From Fibrobacter sp. UBA4309 (GTDB lineage Bacteria > Fibrobacterota > Fibrobacteria > Fibrobacterales > Fibrobacteraceae): a stretch of DNA of 40,282 nt. The stretch lies in assembly GCF_002395745.1 (NCBI RefSeq), contig NZ_DGUN01000035.1, positions 1-40,282 of the forward strand, written 5' to 3'. Each line of letters opens with the position of its first letter. The first letter of the stretch is position 1. A program made the translations under genes and the position numbers. Under the pieces are notes generated by a model. That model worked only from the letters and a program-made list of their open reading frames with translations, was not told where the DNA came from and made no database searches. Positions 23,969 to 32,202 of this stretch are shown here, one piece after another.

Positions 23969-25483
23969 ATGAAAAAAATCGCCCTCTTGGCCGGGACCTG
24001 CGCCCTGTTCTTTTTCGTTGCCTGCGGCGACGATTCCTCCACAAGCGCGTCGAAAAACGACTCACCCAACACCGCCGAAATCACTCCCCCAAAAGATTCG
24101 GCCCAAGTTGATTCCGGCTGCACCGTAAAGGAAGCCGACGAAGGCTTCGACATCATTTGCAACGGCGATTCCGTCGACACCATCCACGATGAAGAGACCG
24201 AACAGGGGACCTGCCACGTGAAAGACACCGTCAACGCGTCAGGGAATGCCGGGGTAAGAATCACCTGCGGGGACTCCACGAGAGTCGTATGGTCCGTGTC
24301 AACCGACAAGGACGATAGTTCCCCGTCCACCAAAGAAGAAAAAGTTTCAAGCGGCAAAGAAGACGCCTCTTCGTCCGCCAAAAATGAAAACATCTCGAGC
24401 GGCAAGGATGAAAAAAATTCCTCGTCAAGTCAAAAGGAATCCTCTGAAAAGAGCTCTTCTTCCATAAAGTCGGAGGATTCTTCCTCATCCGTAAAACCGG
24501 GAAATTCCTCGTCATCCGCAAAGCCGGAAAGTTCTTCCGTCAAAGAAGAATCATCTTCATCCAGTTCTGAAGAAACCCATTCATCCTCAATATTGCAGGC
24601 ACCGGCACCAGACACCCTAACTTGCAATTCCAAAAAATACACAACCGACACCGCCTTCTGCTTCAGGAACCGACAGACCGGAAAATCCGCCATCTACAGG
24701 CTATGCGGCGAAGCTGAATACGACCCGGAAGTCGCAACCTGTGACGGGGGAACTATCAAGGTGGAATGCGGCGGTACCGCCTATGACACCTTGCAGAAAG
24801 TTTGCCTGAACGAAGTCCTCTACCCCCTGACCGCCACCGAAAAAGGAATCGAGGGCGTCTACATAGGGGCAAATGATACCACCTATGACAGCGACACCAA
24901 TATTGTCAGCGTAAAACCAATCTATTTTGCCAAGGCCAACCTGCTTTTAATCAAGAAAGGCGAAGGCAACTACGAAGGCGTAGTCCCTGCGTCCCCCGGA
25001 ATAATTTCGAAGGGAGCACGCGTCAAGTACCACAACGAAATGTACTACGATATCGAAGCCGATACCTTGGACCTGTTCGTCCATGGGGACACAAGCGGAT
25101 ACTTCTACTTGGAGGAGGTAATCAATAGTAGCGATATAGCTGGCAACGATGCCTACGACATCGCCCGGGCCAAGCTGGGCGGGAAATGGAGATTACCGAG
25201 ATATGACGAAATATGGCACTTATACCTTTACCGATACTATGGAGGAGCCACTACAGAGACGATTATCGACCACCACACCGTTTGCTATAACCATATCGAC
25301 CCTATCCACAAGACCGAAATCGCCCTCCCTAAAGCGGGCTACTATAACGAAACAGGCTTTGTCAACAATTCTCATGGCTATAGGTTTGATAAAGCCGGAT
25401 CTTTTGTACCATCAAACTTTAATACTAATGGCGGGGCGATTAGATACGGTTTCGCAGTCCGCCCGGTATTTACTGGCGATTAG
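23969..25483 (+). CDS. Cell-surface lipoprotein with Ser-rich linker and FISUMP-like domain
   Basis: The 504-residue precursor has a lipoprotein signal with Cys19 (FVAC followed by GDD). Two short Cys-paired repeats follow (Cys51-Cys64, Cys82-Cys100), then a Ser/Lys/Glu-rich linker (about 115-208). A Cys-rich segment (219-280, with CGEAEYDPEVATCDGG and CGGTAYDTLQKVC) precedes a C-terminal domain (about 285-504). In that domain LGGKWRLPRYDEI, ALPKAGYYNETGFVN and YGFAVRPVF resemble the Fibrobacter succinogenes major paralogous domain. The function of that domain is unknown; surface display in a fibre-degrading bacterium is the usual inference. AAGGAG precedes the ATG by 7 bases. Codons near the 3' end are richer in A/T than in the 5' half. 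Confidence 0.8.
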   Translation: MKKIALLAGTCALFFFVACGDDSSTSASKNDSPNTAEITPPKDSAQVDSGCTVKEADEGFDIICNGDSVDTIHDEETEQGTCHVKDTVNASGNAGVRITCGDSTRVVWSVSTDKDDSSPSTKEEKVSSGKEDASSSAKNENISSGKDEKNSSSSQKESSEKSSSSIKSEDSSSSVKPGNSSSSAKPESSSVKEESSSSSSEETHSSSILQAPAPDTLTCNSKKYTTDTAFCFRNRQTGKSAIYRLCGEAEYDPEVATCDGGTIKVECGGTAYDTLQKVCLNEVLYPLTATEKGIEGVYIGANDTTYDSDTNIVSVKPIYFAKANLLLIKKGEGNYEGVVPASPGIISKGARVKYHNEMYYDIEADTLDLFVHGDTSGYFYLEEVINSSDIAGNDAYDIARAKLGGKWRLPRYDEIWHLYLYRYYGGATTETIIDHHTVCYNHIDPIHKTEIALPKAGYYNETGFVNNSHGYRFDKAGSFVPSNFNTNGGAIRYGFAVRPVFTGD

Positions 25484-25493
25484 GGAGAAAATC

Positions 25494-25625
25494 CTACCAG
25501 CCCATCATCTCGGCGATTTCGGGGCCGATGAGGCCGTCTTGCATGGTCATCGAGAGGATGCGCTGTTCCAATTCACTTGGCGGGTCTAGCGGGCCCGCCT
25601 TGACACACACAGTTGCTGTAAAAAT
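25494..25625 (-). pseudogene. Possible C-terminal remnant of an unrecognised gene
   Basis: Reading the minus strand, 43 codons are open up to a TAG at 25496-25494. They end PSELEQRILSMTMQDG followed by LIGPEIAEMMGW. Codon choice (ATC, CTC, GCC, GAC) is like real genes in this window, unlike the AT-rich surroundings. There is no plausible start or ribosome site, and a TAA lies just upstream. The peptide looks like the last two helices of a larger protein. I do not recognise the parent. The rest of 25484-25775 holds a GC-rich hairpin (GGCGGG/CCCGCC, 25579-25599) and AT-rich spacer. Confidence 0.4.
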
Positions 25626-25747
25626 TTAACAACAGTGGCCAAAATAGCCTTTTTTGAGCCAAAAACGGAATTTCTCCGTTGCAAACCTATACAACGGAAA
25701 CGCTTTGGCGCATAAGCAATAAATCCCACAAAAACATAATTTAAAGA

Positions 25748-25763
25748 CATAAACATGTTTATG
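25748..25763. promoter_or_regulatory. 16-bp palindrome before the deacetylase gene
   Basis: CATAAACATGTTTATG is a perfect palindrome ending inside the GGAG ribosome binding site of the secreted deacetylase gene. It could be an operator or an mRNA hairpin masking the ribosome site. It contains an in-frame ATG (25755) that is rejected as start. Confidence 0.45.
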
Positions 25764-25775
25764 GAGTGCATTCTT

Positions 25776-27122
25776 ATGAAAAAAATGATTTTTGCCGCAT
25801 CTGCGGTAGGACTATTCGTAGCGGGTTCCGCTTTCGCTCAGGACGTCGAAATCGGCACCTGGTCCGGTTTCCGCAAGGGCGCCGTTTCTTTCACGTTTGA
25901 CGACGGCGCACCGAGTCATGTGAGCGATGCGGGTCCGTTGTTCGACAAGTACGGATACAAGGCCACCTTCAACCTGGTAGTGAACTGGAGCCCCGACTGG
26001 AGCGGTTTCGGCAACATGGCCAAGAATGGTCACGAGATCGCAAGCCACAGCAACACCCACGGCCAGAACATGAGCGGCGAAGAAGCTTCTTCGAAGCAAG
26101 CTATCGCAGGCAAGATCCAGCAGAAGTACGGCATCATCACGCTCGCCTACCCGAACTGTAACGTTCCCAACGAAAGTGCGGTTCTCCAGAACTACATCGT
26201 TGGCCGAATCTGTAATTCCGGCAATAGCATAGTGGGTAAAGACGGTCCGTCCAACTGGGCCCGAGTTCCCGCAATCATGACAGGCCCCAACGGCTCCAAC
26301 GACTTTAAGGGGCCCATGGGATCCGTCGTCAGCAGCAACAGTTGGGTTTCATTCCTCACGCACGGTTTCTCAGGCAAGAACAACGGCAACGCCAACTACT
26401 CGCCAACGGACATCGGCCTCATTGAAGATGCCCTCAAGTACGCCCAGCAGAACGACAAGGACATCTGGGTGGCTCCGATGGGCCATGTCGCCATGTACAT
26501 CAAGGAACGCAAGGCATCGAAGGCCCAGGCTTCCTCTAGCGGTAGCACCATCACGGTCCAGCTGACCCACAACATCAAGGACAACGTTTCCAATTATGAC
26601 TACCCGCTCTCCCTGCGCGTCAAGTACAGCGGTTCCACCGCCAACGTGACGCAGGCGGGCGCCAAGCTTGAATCCAAGATTAACGGCGGCTACGTGTACT
26701 TCGATGCCGTCCCGAACGCGGGCGAAATCGTCATCGCGGGCGAAGGCTCGGGTCCCTCTCCGGAATCTTCTTCCAGCGTCATCGCTTCTTCGGCTGATGT
26801 CGTGAAATCCTCCAGCAGCGGCGGCTTTGGCAGGTCTTCTTCCAGCAGAGTTGGCCGTTCTTCTTCTAGCATGGGCTTCATGAGCTCCTCCACCGATGCT
26901 TTGCCCGAAGATCCGAGCCTGCTTGCAGTTTCCGTCTACAGGTCTGCTGACAACTACATCATGGTCAACAACGCACAAGGCAAGTCCATCACCGTGTTCA
27001 ACAGCCTCGGCCATGTCGTCCGTACGACCCGCGGCATCGGATGCGTACAGAAGGTCTACACCGGAGCCAAGGGCGTGTACATCGTGAAGGTCGGAACCAG
27101 GACGTTCAAGACTTCTCTCTAA
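25776..27122 (+). CDS. Secreted polysaccharide deacetylase (NodB/CE4) with C-terminal sorting tail
   Basis: The 448-residue precursor has a signal peptide (cleavage after Ala21) and a NodB-type domain (about 30-250). Motif 1 is FTFDDG (39-44, catalytic Asp pair) and motif 2 is HEIASHSNTH (86-95, metal ligands His91 and His95). A beta-sandwich-like region (about 255-325) and a Ser-rich linker (330-380) follow. The last 70 residues (SITVFNSLGHVVR ... GVYIVKVGTRTFKTSL) resemble a type IX secretion type A tail. CE4 enzymes remove N- or O-acetyl groups from chitin, peptidoglycan or xylan; acetylxylan would suit a plant-cell-wall degrader, but this is inferred. Start at 25776 gives the proper signal peptide with GGAG 9 bases upstream. 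Confidence 0.87.
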   Translation: MKKMIFAASAVGLFVAGSAFAQDVEIGTWSGFRKGAVSFTFDDGAPSHVSDAGPLFDKYGYKATFNLVVNWSPDWSGFGNMAKNGHEIASHSNTHGQNMSGEEASSKQAIAGKIQQKYGIITLAYPNCNVPNESAVLQNYIVGRICNSGNSIVGKDGPSNWARVPAIMTGPNGSNDFKGPMGSVVSSNSWVSFLTHGFSGKNNGNANYSPTDIGLIEDALKYAQQNDKDIWVAPMGHVAMYIKERKASKAQASSSGSTITVQLTHNIKDNVSNYDYPLSLRVKYSGSTANVTQAGAKLESKINGGYVYFDAVPNAGEIVIAGEGSGPSPESSSSVIASSADVVKSSSSGGFGRSSSSRVGRSSSSMGFMSSSTDALPEDPSLLAVSVYRSADNYIMVNNAQGKSITVFNSLGHVVRTTRGIGCVQKVYTGAKGVYIVKVGTRTFKTSL

Positions 27123-27141
27123 GGTAATCTCTCCTATAACT

Positions 27142-27174
27142 AAAAACTTCCCGGAAAACTCCGGGAAGTTTTTT
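27142..27174. terminator. Bidirectional terminator between convergent genes
   Basis: AAAAACTTCCCGG and CCGGGAAGTTTTT form a stem of 13 pairs around an AAAACT loop, with T runs on both strands. It serves the deacetylase gene (plus) and the Na/Pi cotransporter gene (minus). Confidence 0.92.
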
Positions 27175-27192
27175 CTTTTTAGGGGGGGTAAA

Positions 27193-28902
27193 TTATTGTT
27201 CCGGGAACTTCTTGTTGGCGTGCGCCTCAACCACGTTCACCACGTAGTCACCCAGCTTCTCGCAGTCGTTCACCACGTCCATGTAGTGGACACCCATCTG
27301 GTAGCTGTATTCCTGGTTCTCGATATCGGTGACGTTCTTCTCCTTGAGAAGCTTGCGGTAGTCGTTGATTTCGTTCTCCAGGTTCAGCGTGCGGTTCGCA
27401 TCGGCCGATGCATGGTCGCTAATGACATCGATCATGTTCGTGAGCGCACCATCGCAAAGCTGCATGATGTGCTTGATATGGCCGTACTGGTTTTCCGTAA
27501 AGTCATCCTTGCTGCGGAACTTGCGGTTGATGGCACGGGCCATGTTGTAGCAGGCATCGCCGATACTCTCGATTTCGGAAATCTCGCGGAGCATCGCCTG
27601 GATGATCGTCTTACTTTCAGGACTCAGGCGGCCTTCCGAAACCTTGTTCAGGTAGTTCGCAATCTCGATTTCCATGTTGTCGCTGATGCCCTCGTACTTC
27701 TCGATGCGGGCAAACAGCTTCACGAAATCGTTCTCGTCCTTCATCTCGAGCAGTTCGGGCACCATGCGGAACATCTTCTGCGTGCGTGCCGCGAACAAGT
27801 TTATTTCCTTGCGGGCTTCGAAGAGCGAGAGTTCCGCGGTACTCATGAGGCCCGCGCTGATAAACTTGACCTTGAAATCCTCGCCGTCTTCCTTCTCGCG
27901 GATAATCTTGCAGATGATTTTTTCCATCGGCTTGATGAACCAGATGAGGATAAGCACGTTGCAGAGGTTGAACGCCGTATGGAAAGCGGAAAGCGCATAG
28001 GTCACGCGGACGCCCGCCTGGGCAACCTCTTCTTCGGTATGCGGCACGAACGTCGGGTCGAACCCCACGATGCTGCACACCATGTTCACGAACGGACGGA
28101 AGATTATCAAGACCCACACCACGCCGAACACGTTGAAGAGCATGTGGGCCAAGGCCGCACGCCTCGCCTGAGTACTCGCCGAAAGGGCCGCGAGGTTCGA
28201 TGTCACCGTGGTACCGATGTTTTCGCCCATCACGAGCGCGATGCCCTGGTAAATCGGGAGCACTCCGCTGCTGCAGAGCAAGAGCGTAATCGCCATGATG
28301 GCGGCAGAAGACTGAACGCACATCGTGAGGATGCTGCCCAGCAACAAGAACAGGAGCGTGCTGAAGATGCCCCAGCCACCGGTCGTCGCAAAGAAGTTGA
28401 TGACCGCCTGGTTGTGGGCCAGATCCATCGCCACCGCATTTTCGCGCAGCGTGGTAAGGCCCAGGAACATGAACGCAAAACCGAACACGAATTCGCCCAA
28501 GCTCTTGGTTGAGTTCTTCTTGGTGTAAGAAAGGACGATGCCGAGGGCGAAGAAGGGCCACACCACCGAGCTCATGTTGAACTGGAACCCGAATATCGAC
28601 ATGATCCACGCCGTGGCCGTGGTACCGATGTTCGCGCCCATAATAACAGGAATGGCCTGACTCAATGTGAGCAGGCCAGCATTAACGAAACTTACGGTAA
28701 GAACGGTCGTGGCGGTAGAAGACTGCACCGAGGCCGTAACGAACGTGCCTGTGAGGAGGCCTCCGATGCGGTGCTTGGTCATGGTGCCAAGGACTGCGCG
28801 GAGGTGCCCGCCGGTGAGTTTCTGCAAGCCTTCGCTCATCGTCTTCATGCCGAACATGAGCAGCGCAAGGCAACCGATCATTTTGAGAATCATAAGTGTC
28901 AT
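27193..28902 (-). CDS. Na/Pi cotransporter with PhoU-like C-terminal domain
   Basis: The 569-residue protein has the two inverted transport repeats of the NptA/SLC34-like family, each marked by a QSS motif (VQSSTATT, VQSSAAIM) and a matching helix (MGANIGTTATAW, MGENIGTTVTS). About 340 residues of membrane segments are followed by a cytoplasmic helical domain (about 360-565) resembling PhoU, found in many bacterial members. It should move phosphate with Na+, in either direction. AGGA lies shortly upstream of the ATG. The 195-base spacer upstream (28903-29097) holds the ispF terminator and no recognisable promoter. Confidence 0.93.
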   Translation of the reverse strand: MTLMILKMIGCLALLMFGMKTMSEGLQKLTGGHLRAVLGTMTKHRIGGLLTGTFVTASVQSSTATTVLTVSFVNAGLLTLSQAIPVIMGANIGTTATAWIMSIFGFQFNMSSVVWPFFALGIVLSYTKKNSTKSLGEFVFGFAFMFLGLTTLRENAVAMDLAHNQAVINFFATTGGWGIFSTLLFLLLGSILTMCVQSSAAIMAITLLLCSSGVLPIYQGIALVMGENIGTTVTSNLAALSASTQARRAALAHMLFNVFGVVWVLIIFRPFVNMVCSIVGFDPTFVPHTEEEVAQAGVRVTYALSAFHTAFNLCNVLILIWFIKPMEKIICKIIREKEDGEDFKVKFISAGLMSTAELSLFEARKEINLFAARTQKMFRMVPELLEMKDENDFVKLFARIEKYEGISDNMEIEIANYLNKVSEGRLSPESKTIIQAMLREISEIESIGDACYNMARAINRKFRSKDDFTENQYGHIKHIMQLCDGALTNMIDVISDHASADANRTLNLENEINDYRKLLKEKNVTDIENQEYSYQMGVHYMDVVNDCEKLGDYVVNVVEAHANKKFPEQ

Positions 28903-29007
28903 AGGACATTCCTACGGAACGCCACTACCGGATCATCGTCGCTGCCTTTCAGCTAGTTCGGGCTCATGGCGGTGAATTGTTATTTGTAAAACTGACGTAA
29001 AATATAG

Positions 29008-29035
29008 AAAAAATCCCGGTCAAATAGAACCGGGA
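29008..29035 (-). terminator. Rho-independent terminator after ispF
   Basis: On the minus strand TCCCGGT and ACCGGGA form a 7-bp stem with an 8-base loop followed by six T. It is 63 bases past the ispF stop and closes the nuo-nucleotidyltransferase-ispF block. Confidence 0.85.
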
Positions 29036-29097
29036 ACAACGGCATCGAAGGCCTGTAGTTAGCAGGAAATAGGATGAAGGCGCGACGTTTGAATCAA

Positions 29098-29583
29098 TTA
29101 AATAGAGCGCACCATGGCGATGGCCTGGCTCGCGATACCTTCACCGCGGCCGGTAAAGCCGAGTTTTTCGGTCGTCGTACCCTTGATGCCGACCTGTTTC
29201 ACGTCGAGCCCCAGGACTCGGGCGATATTCGCCTTCATGGCGTCCTTGTGCGGGTTCACCTTCGGGCGCTCGCACATCACGATGCTGTCGATATTCACGA
29301 TTTCATAGCCCGCCTTCTTGACCTCCTCGCCCACCTTGCGCAACAGTTCGAGGCTATCGGCGCCCTTGAACGCGGGATCCGTATCCGGGAAATACGTGCC
29401 GATATCGCCAAGGCCGGCAGCTCCCAAAAGGGCATCACTGATCGCGTGCAACAAGACATCGGCGTCACTATGGCCAAGCAGGCCCTTCTCGTAAGGGATA
29501 TCTACGCCGCCGATAATGCACTTGCGGCCTTCCACGAGCTTGTGGACATCAAAGCCGATTCCGGAACGATAAACTTTATCCAT
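29098..29583 (-). CDS. ispF: 2-C-methyl-D-erythritol 2,4-cyclodiphosphate synthase
   Basis: IspF forms the cyclic diphosphate intermediate of the MEP isoprenoid pathway, which fits with the DXP-dependent PdxJ route in the same window. The 161-residue product has the metal-binding GIGFDVHKL at the N-terminus, GHSDADVLLHAISDALLGA and the C-terminal TTTEKLGFTGRGEGI. The ATG at 29583 has AAGGA 6 bases upstream and gives the usual N-terminus; an upstream start at 29622 would overlap the preceding gene's stop and is rejected. It is 35 bases downstream of the nucleotidyltransferase gene on the same strand. Confidence 0.96.
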   Translation of the reverse strand: MDKVYRSGIGFDVHKLVEGRKCIIGGVDIPYEKGLLGHSDADVLLHAISDALLGAAGLGDIGTYFPDTDPAFKGADSLELLRKVGEEVKKAGYEIVNIDSIVMCERPKVNPHKDAMKANIARVLGLDVKQVGIKGTTTEKLGFTGRGEGIASQAIAMVRSI

Positions 29584-29618
29584 AACAGATCCTTTTCTTC
29601 TCACCAAAATTAAAAAAC

Positions 29619-30710
29619 TCACCGACCGCCGAGGCCCAACTTACCGAGCCTGATACGCCGCGGGACCAACTTGGCCGTCGCTATCCAGTACTTGAATTCG
29701 GCCCACAGCACCTCACGCGGGTCAAAACCCAGACGGCGCACTGCATTCACGCGGTCCTTGAACCACCGCACAAGTACGGAATGCCTGTACTTTTCGGCGT
29801 AGTTCCCGAAGTTCCCGCCTTCCATGACTTCACGAAGCAATACACGGCCACGGCGTTCATCCGGTTTGCAAAGCAGCTGGGCATCGGGGATGCCGAACAC
29901 CTCCCGTTCCACCCACATAAGCGCCTCGGCAATATGGTGCAGTCCCATTTCCTGCAGCATCGACGATACCTCGTCACGGATTTCGGGCGTAGACACGCGC
30001 AAGAGCTGGCTGTAATCCATCAGCTGGCGAAGGCCTATCCCGCTTCCCAGGAAATGCTGGTAAATGTGCGACAGCTGCATCACCAAGGCGAACTTGAGAG
30101 TCGGCGCGTAAAAGCCTTCCGGCACCCGTTCCGAACGCAGGATTTCCTTTTCCAGAAAGCTCATCATGGCACGATACGATTTCGGATTCCGTGGTCCCGC
30201 AGCCGGCTTGAAATGAATTTCGACAGGGACTTCGCTGCCCTCTTTCGCCAGCTCGAGATGGTGCTTGGAAATAGACGGCTTACCTAGAAGGCCGCGCCTC
30301 TTAAGCAGTTCTTCAACGTCTTGGCGGCCGCCCTCGACCCAGAGGTCGATATCGCCCGGCTGCCTAATAAACGCATCGGGATAAAGCCGGGCGTTGGCCT
30401 GCCCCTTCAAGACGGCAGTCCGGCGGCCTTCTGCGCCGAACAGTTCCGTGAGCCTCGCAGCCTCGCGATTTTGCAGGGCGTTCATGCCCTTGATGGTTTC
30501 GGTCTGGAACGACCATCGCAACTTGATTTCGCGGGGAGGACTTTTTTCTGCCGGCAAACGTAAAATGCCCCGATAGAAAACGCCTACCAGGGACTGTTGT
30601 GCAGAGAACTGATAAAGCTGTTTCCATTCCTCGTCCGAAAAGTTTCCTTCGAACGATTCCGATTGCCCAATGGCAAACCGTATAAACGAAAACAGCTTTT
30701 TTTCTTGCAA
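29619..30710 (-). CDS. Nucleotidyltransferase-fold protein (NTP_transf_5 type)
   Basis: The 363-residue protein fits the uncharacterised nucleotidyltransferase family PF14907. AVLKGQANARLYPD (99-112) precedes the acidic motif RQPGDIDLWV with Asp120 and Asp122, and EVPVEIHFKP follows with the third acidic position. A long helical C-terminal part follows. Members often sit in polysaccharide or lantibiotic-like gene sets; the substrate is unknown. The start is a TTG at 30710, since the next Met is residue 76, beyond conserved sequence; AAGGAG lies 11 bases upstream. It begins 22 bases after nuoN, with no terminator between, so it is probably read through from the nuo operon. Confidence 0.8.
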   Translation of the reverse strand: MQEKKLFSFIRFAIGQSESFEGNFSDEEWKQLYQFSAQQSLVGVFYRGILRLPAEKSPPREIKLRWSFQTETIKGMNALQNREAARLTELFGAEGRRTAVLKGQANARLYPDAFIRQPGDIDLWVEGGRQDVEELLKRRGLLGKPSISKHHLELAKEGSEVPVEIHFKPAAGPRNPKSYRAMMSFLEKEILRSERVPEGFYAPTLKFALVMQLSHIYQHFLGSGIGLRQLMDYSQLLRVSTPEIRDEVSSMLQEMGLHHIAEALMWVEREVFGIPDAQLLCKPDERRGRVLLREVMEGGNFGNYAEKYRHSVLVRWFKDRVNAVRRLGFDPREVLWAEFKYWIATAKLVPRRIRLGKLGLGGR

Positions 30711-30732
30711 GAGCCTTTTTGCTCCTTGAATG

Positions 30733-32202
30733 TTACAGCAGGGCGATACCCGGCACGACGCTCACGACGACAAGGGCTATTGCAGCCACCGCGACACCGA
30801 ACTTCAGCAGATAGCTGAACGGAGCGCTAGAAGAGCAGCAGCACTTGCATTCGCAGGTTTCCGGTGCAGGCATGAACAGCACGAACGCGATACGCAGGTA
30901 GTAGACAGCGGCGACGAGCGAAAGCGCGAAGCCCACTGCGGCAAGCCACCCGAGTCCGGCAGAGAACGCCCCGGTAAACAGCGTAAACTTTGCAAGGAAC
31001 CCTGCAACCGGCGGAAGACCGGCAAGGCTTGCAAGGCAAACGGCAACACCGAGAGCGACAAACGGACGCTTGCGGCCACGGCCACGGAGATCGTCCAGAT
31101 TCTCGTTGCGGTCGCCACGGCCAGCCAAGAAGGCGACACCCGTGAGGGCGCCGGCGCTGGCAACCGCATAGGTCACCAAGAAATAGACCATGGGGCCGAG
31201 CTGTACGGAACCGGATTCCACGTAGTTCGGCAGCAAGAAGGCAATCGAGATAAAGCCCGCATTCATCACGGCAGAGAACGCCAGGATGCGGCGGATAGAC
31301 TTCTGTGCAAGGCCGCTGAAAGCGCCAATCACCATAGAAAGCAGGGAGACAATCACGACCACCAGGAACAAGGCGTTCGACTGGCTTGCGATAGTCACCG
31401 GCTCAGCGAGATTCCACGCAGGAGCGGTACCGGCCTTGGTCACCAGAAGACCAAGCCACACGGAACCGAGAGCCGCAAGGGCGCCCACCTTCACGACCGC
31501 AGCCATGAAACCCGTCACCGCGACAGAAGCACCCGTGTAGACATCGGCCACCCAGAAATGGAACGGAGCGGCGCCAGCCTTGAAGAGCAAAGCGAAAATC
31601 ACGAGCAAGATGCCGACACCATAGAGCGCGCCACGGCCTTCAATGATCGCACTGAAGAAGTTCGTGGTTCCGGTCGAACCGTAAATCAGCGCGACGCCAT
31701 AGAGGTAGAGCGCGCTAAAGATGGAACCGGAAACAAAGTACTTGAACACGCCTTCACCGGCATTCTCTTCGTGACGGCGGATGCCCACGAGAGCATACAC
31801 GGGGAAGCTAGCCAGTTCCATGCCCAGGAAGAGGGCAAGGAAATCGGTCGCCTGCGTCATGAACAGGGCGCCACAAGAAGCGAGCAACAAGAGCCCGTAA
31901 GATTCGCCGCCCTTGAACTCTTCGTGGCCGAGAGTCCACTGCAAACCGGCAATGCCGAGGAACGCGCAGAACAGGATAGCAAGGCCCAACACGCGGCGGA
32001 TAGGATCCATCGCGTAAAGATTGTAGAGCGTATCCGTATTGACAAGCGCAAAAGAAGCCATGCCGACAACGACAAAGAACGCGGCGACCCAAGGAAGGAT
32101 CTTGTGCTTGTTCTCGTCCTTGATGAACGGCTCGGCGGCAACGGACACCAGGGCGCCCAGCGCAACAACCGCAATCGGCAAGAGATTGATGAAATTAGTC
32201 AT
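30733..32202 (-). CDS. nuoN: NADH-quinone oxidoreductase subunit N
   Basis: A 489-residue antiporter-like membrane subunit of complex I with about 14 helices. The conserved helix-5 Glu appears in FLGMELASFPVYALVG and the helix-7/8 Lys in LFKAGAAPFHFWVADVYTGA. It pumps protons as one of three antiporter-like modules. Near its C-terminus a loop before the last helix contains the unusual cluster CECKCCC (residues 450-456). It overlaps the end of nuoM by 8 bases. Confidence 0.96.
   Translation of the reverse strand: MTNFINLLPIAVVALGALVSVAAEPFIKDENKHKILPWVAAFFVVVGMASFALVNTDTLYNLYAMDPIRRVLGLAILFCAFLGIAGLQWTLGHEEFKGGESYGLLLLASCGALFMTQATDFLALFLGMELASFPVYALVGIRRHEENAGEGVFKYFVSGSIFSALYLYGVALIYGSTGTTNFFSAIIEGRGALYGVGILLVIFALLFKAGAAPFHFWVADVYTGASVAVTGFMAAVVKVGALAALGSVWLGLLVTKAGTAPAWNLAEPVTIASQSNALFLVVVIVSLLSMVIGAFSGLAQKSIRRILAFSAVMNAGFISIAFLLPNYVESGSVQLGPMVYFLVTYAVASAGALTGVAFLAGRGDRNENLDDLRGRGRKRPFVALGVAVCLASLAGLPPVAGFLAKFTLFTGAFSAGLGWLAAVGFALSLVAAVYYLRIAFVLFMPAPETCECKCCCSSSAPFSYLLKFGVAVAAIALVVVSVVPGIALL

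Noticed and set aside
28903..29097. Possible small gene or regulatory RNA in the spacer before the Na/Pi cotransporter
   Set aside because: Apart from the ispF terminator I found no conserved structure, promoter pair or coding pattern; no known phosphate-responsive motif was recognisable.
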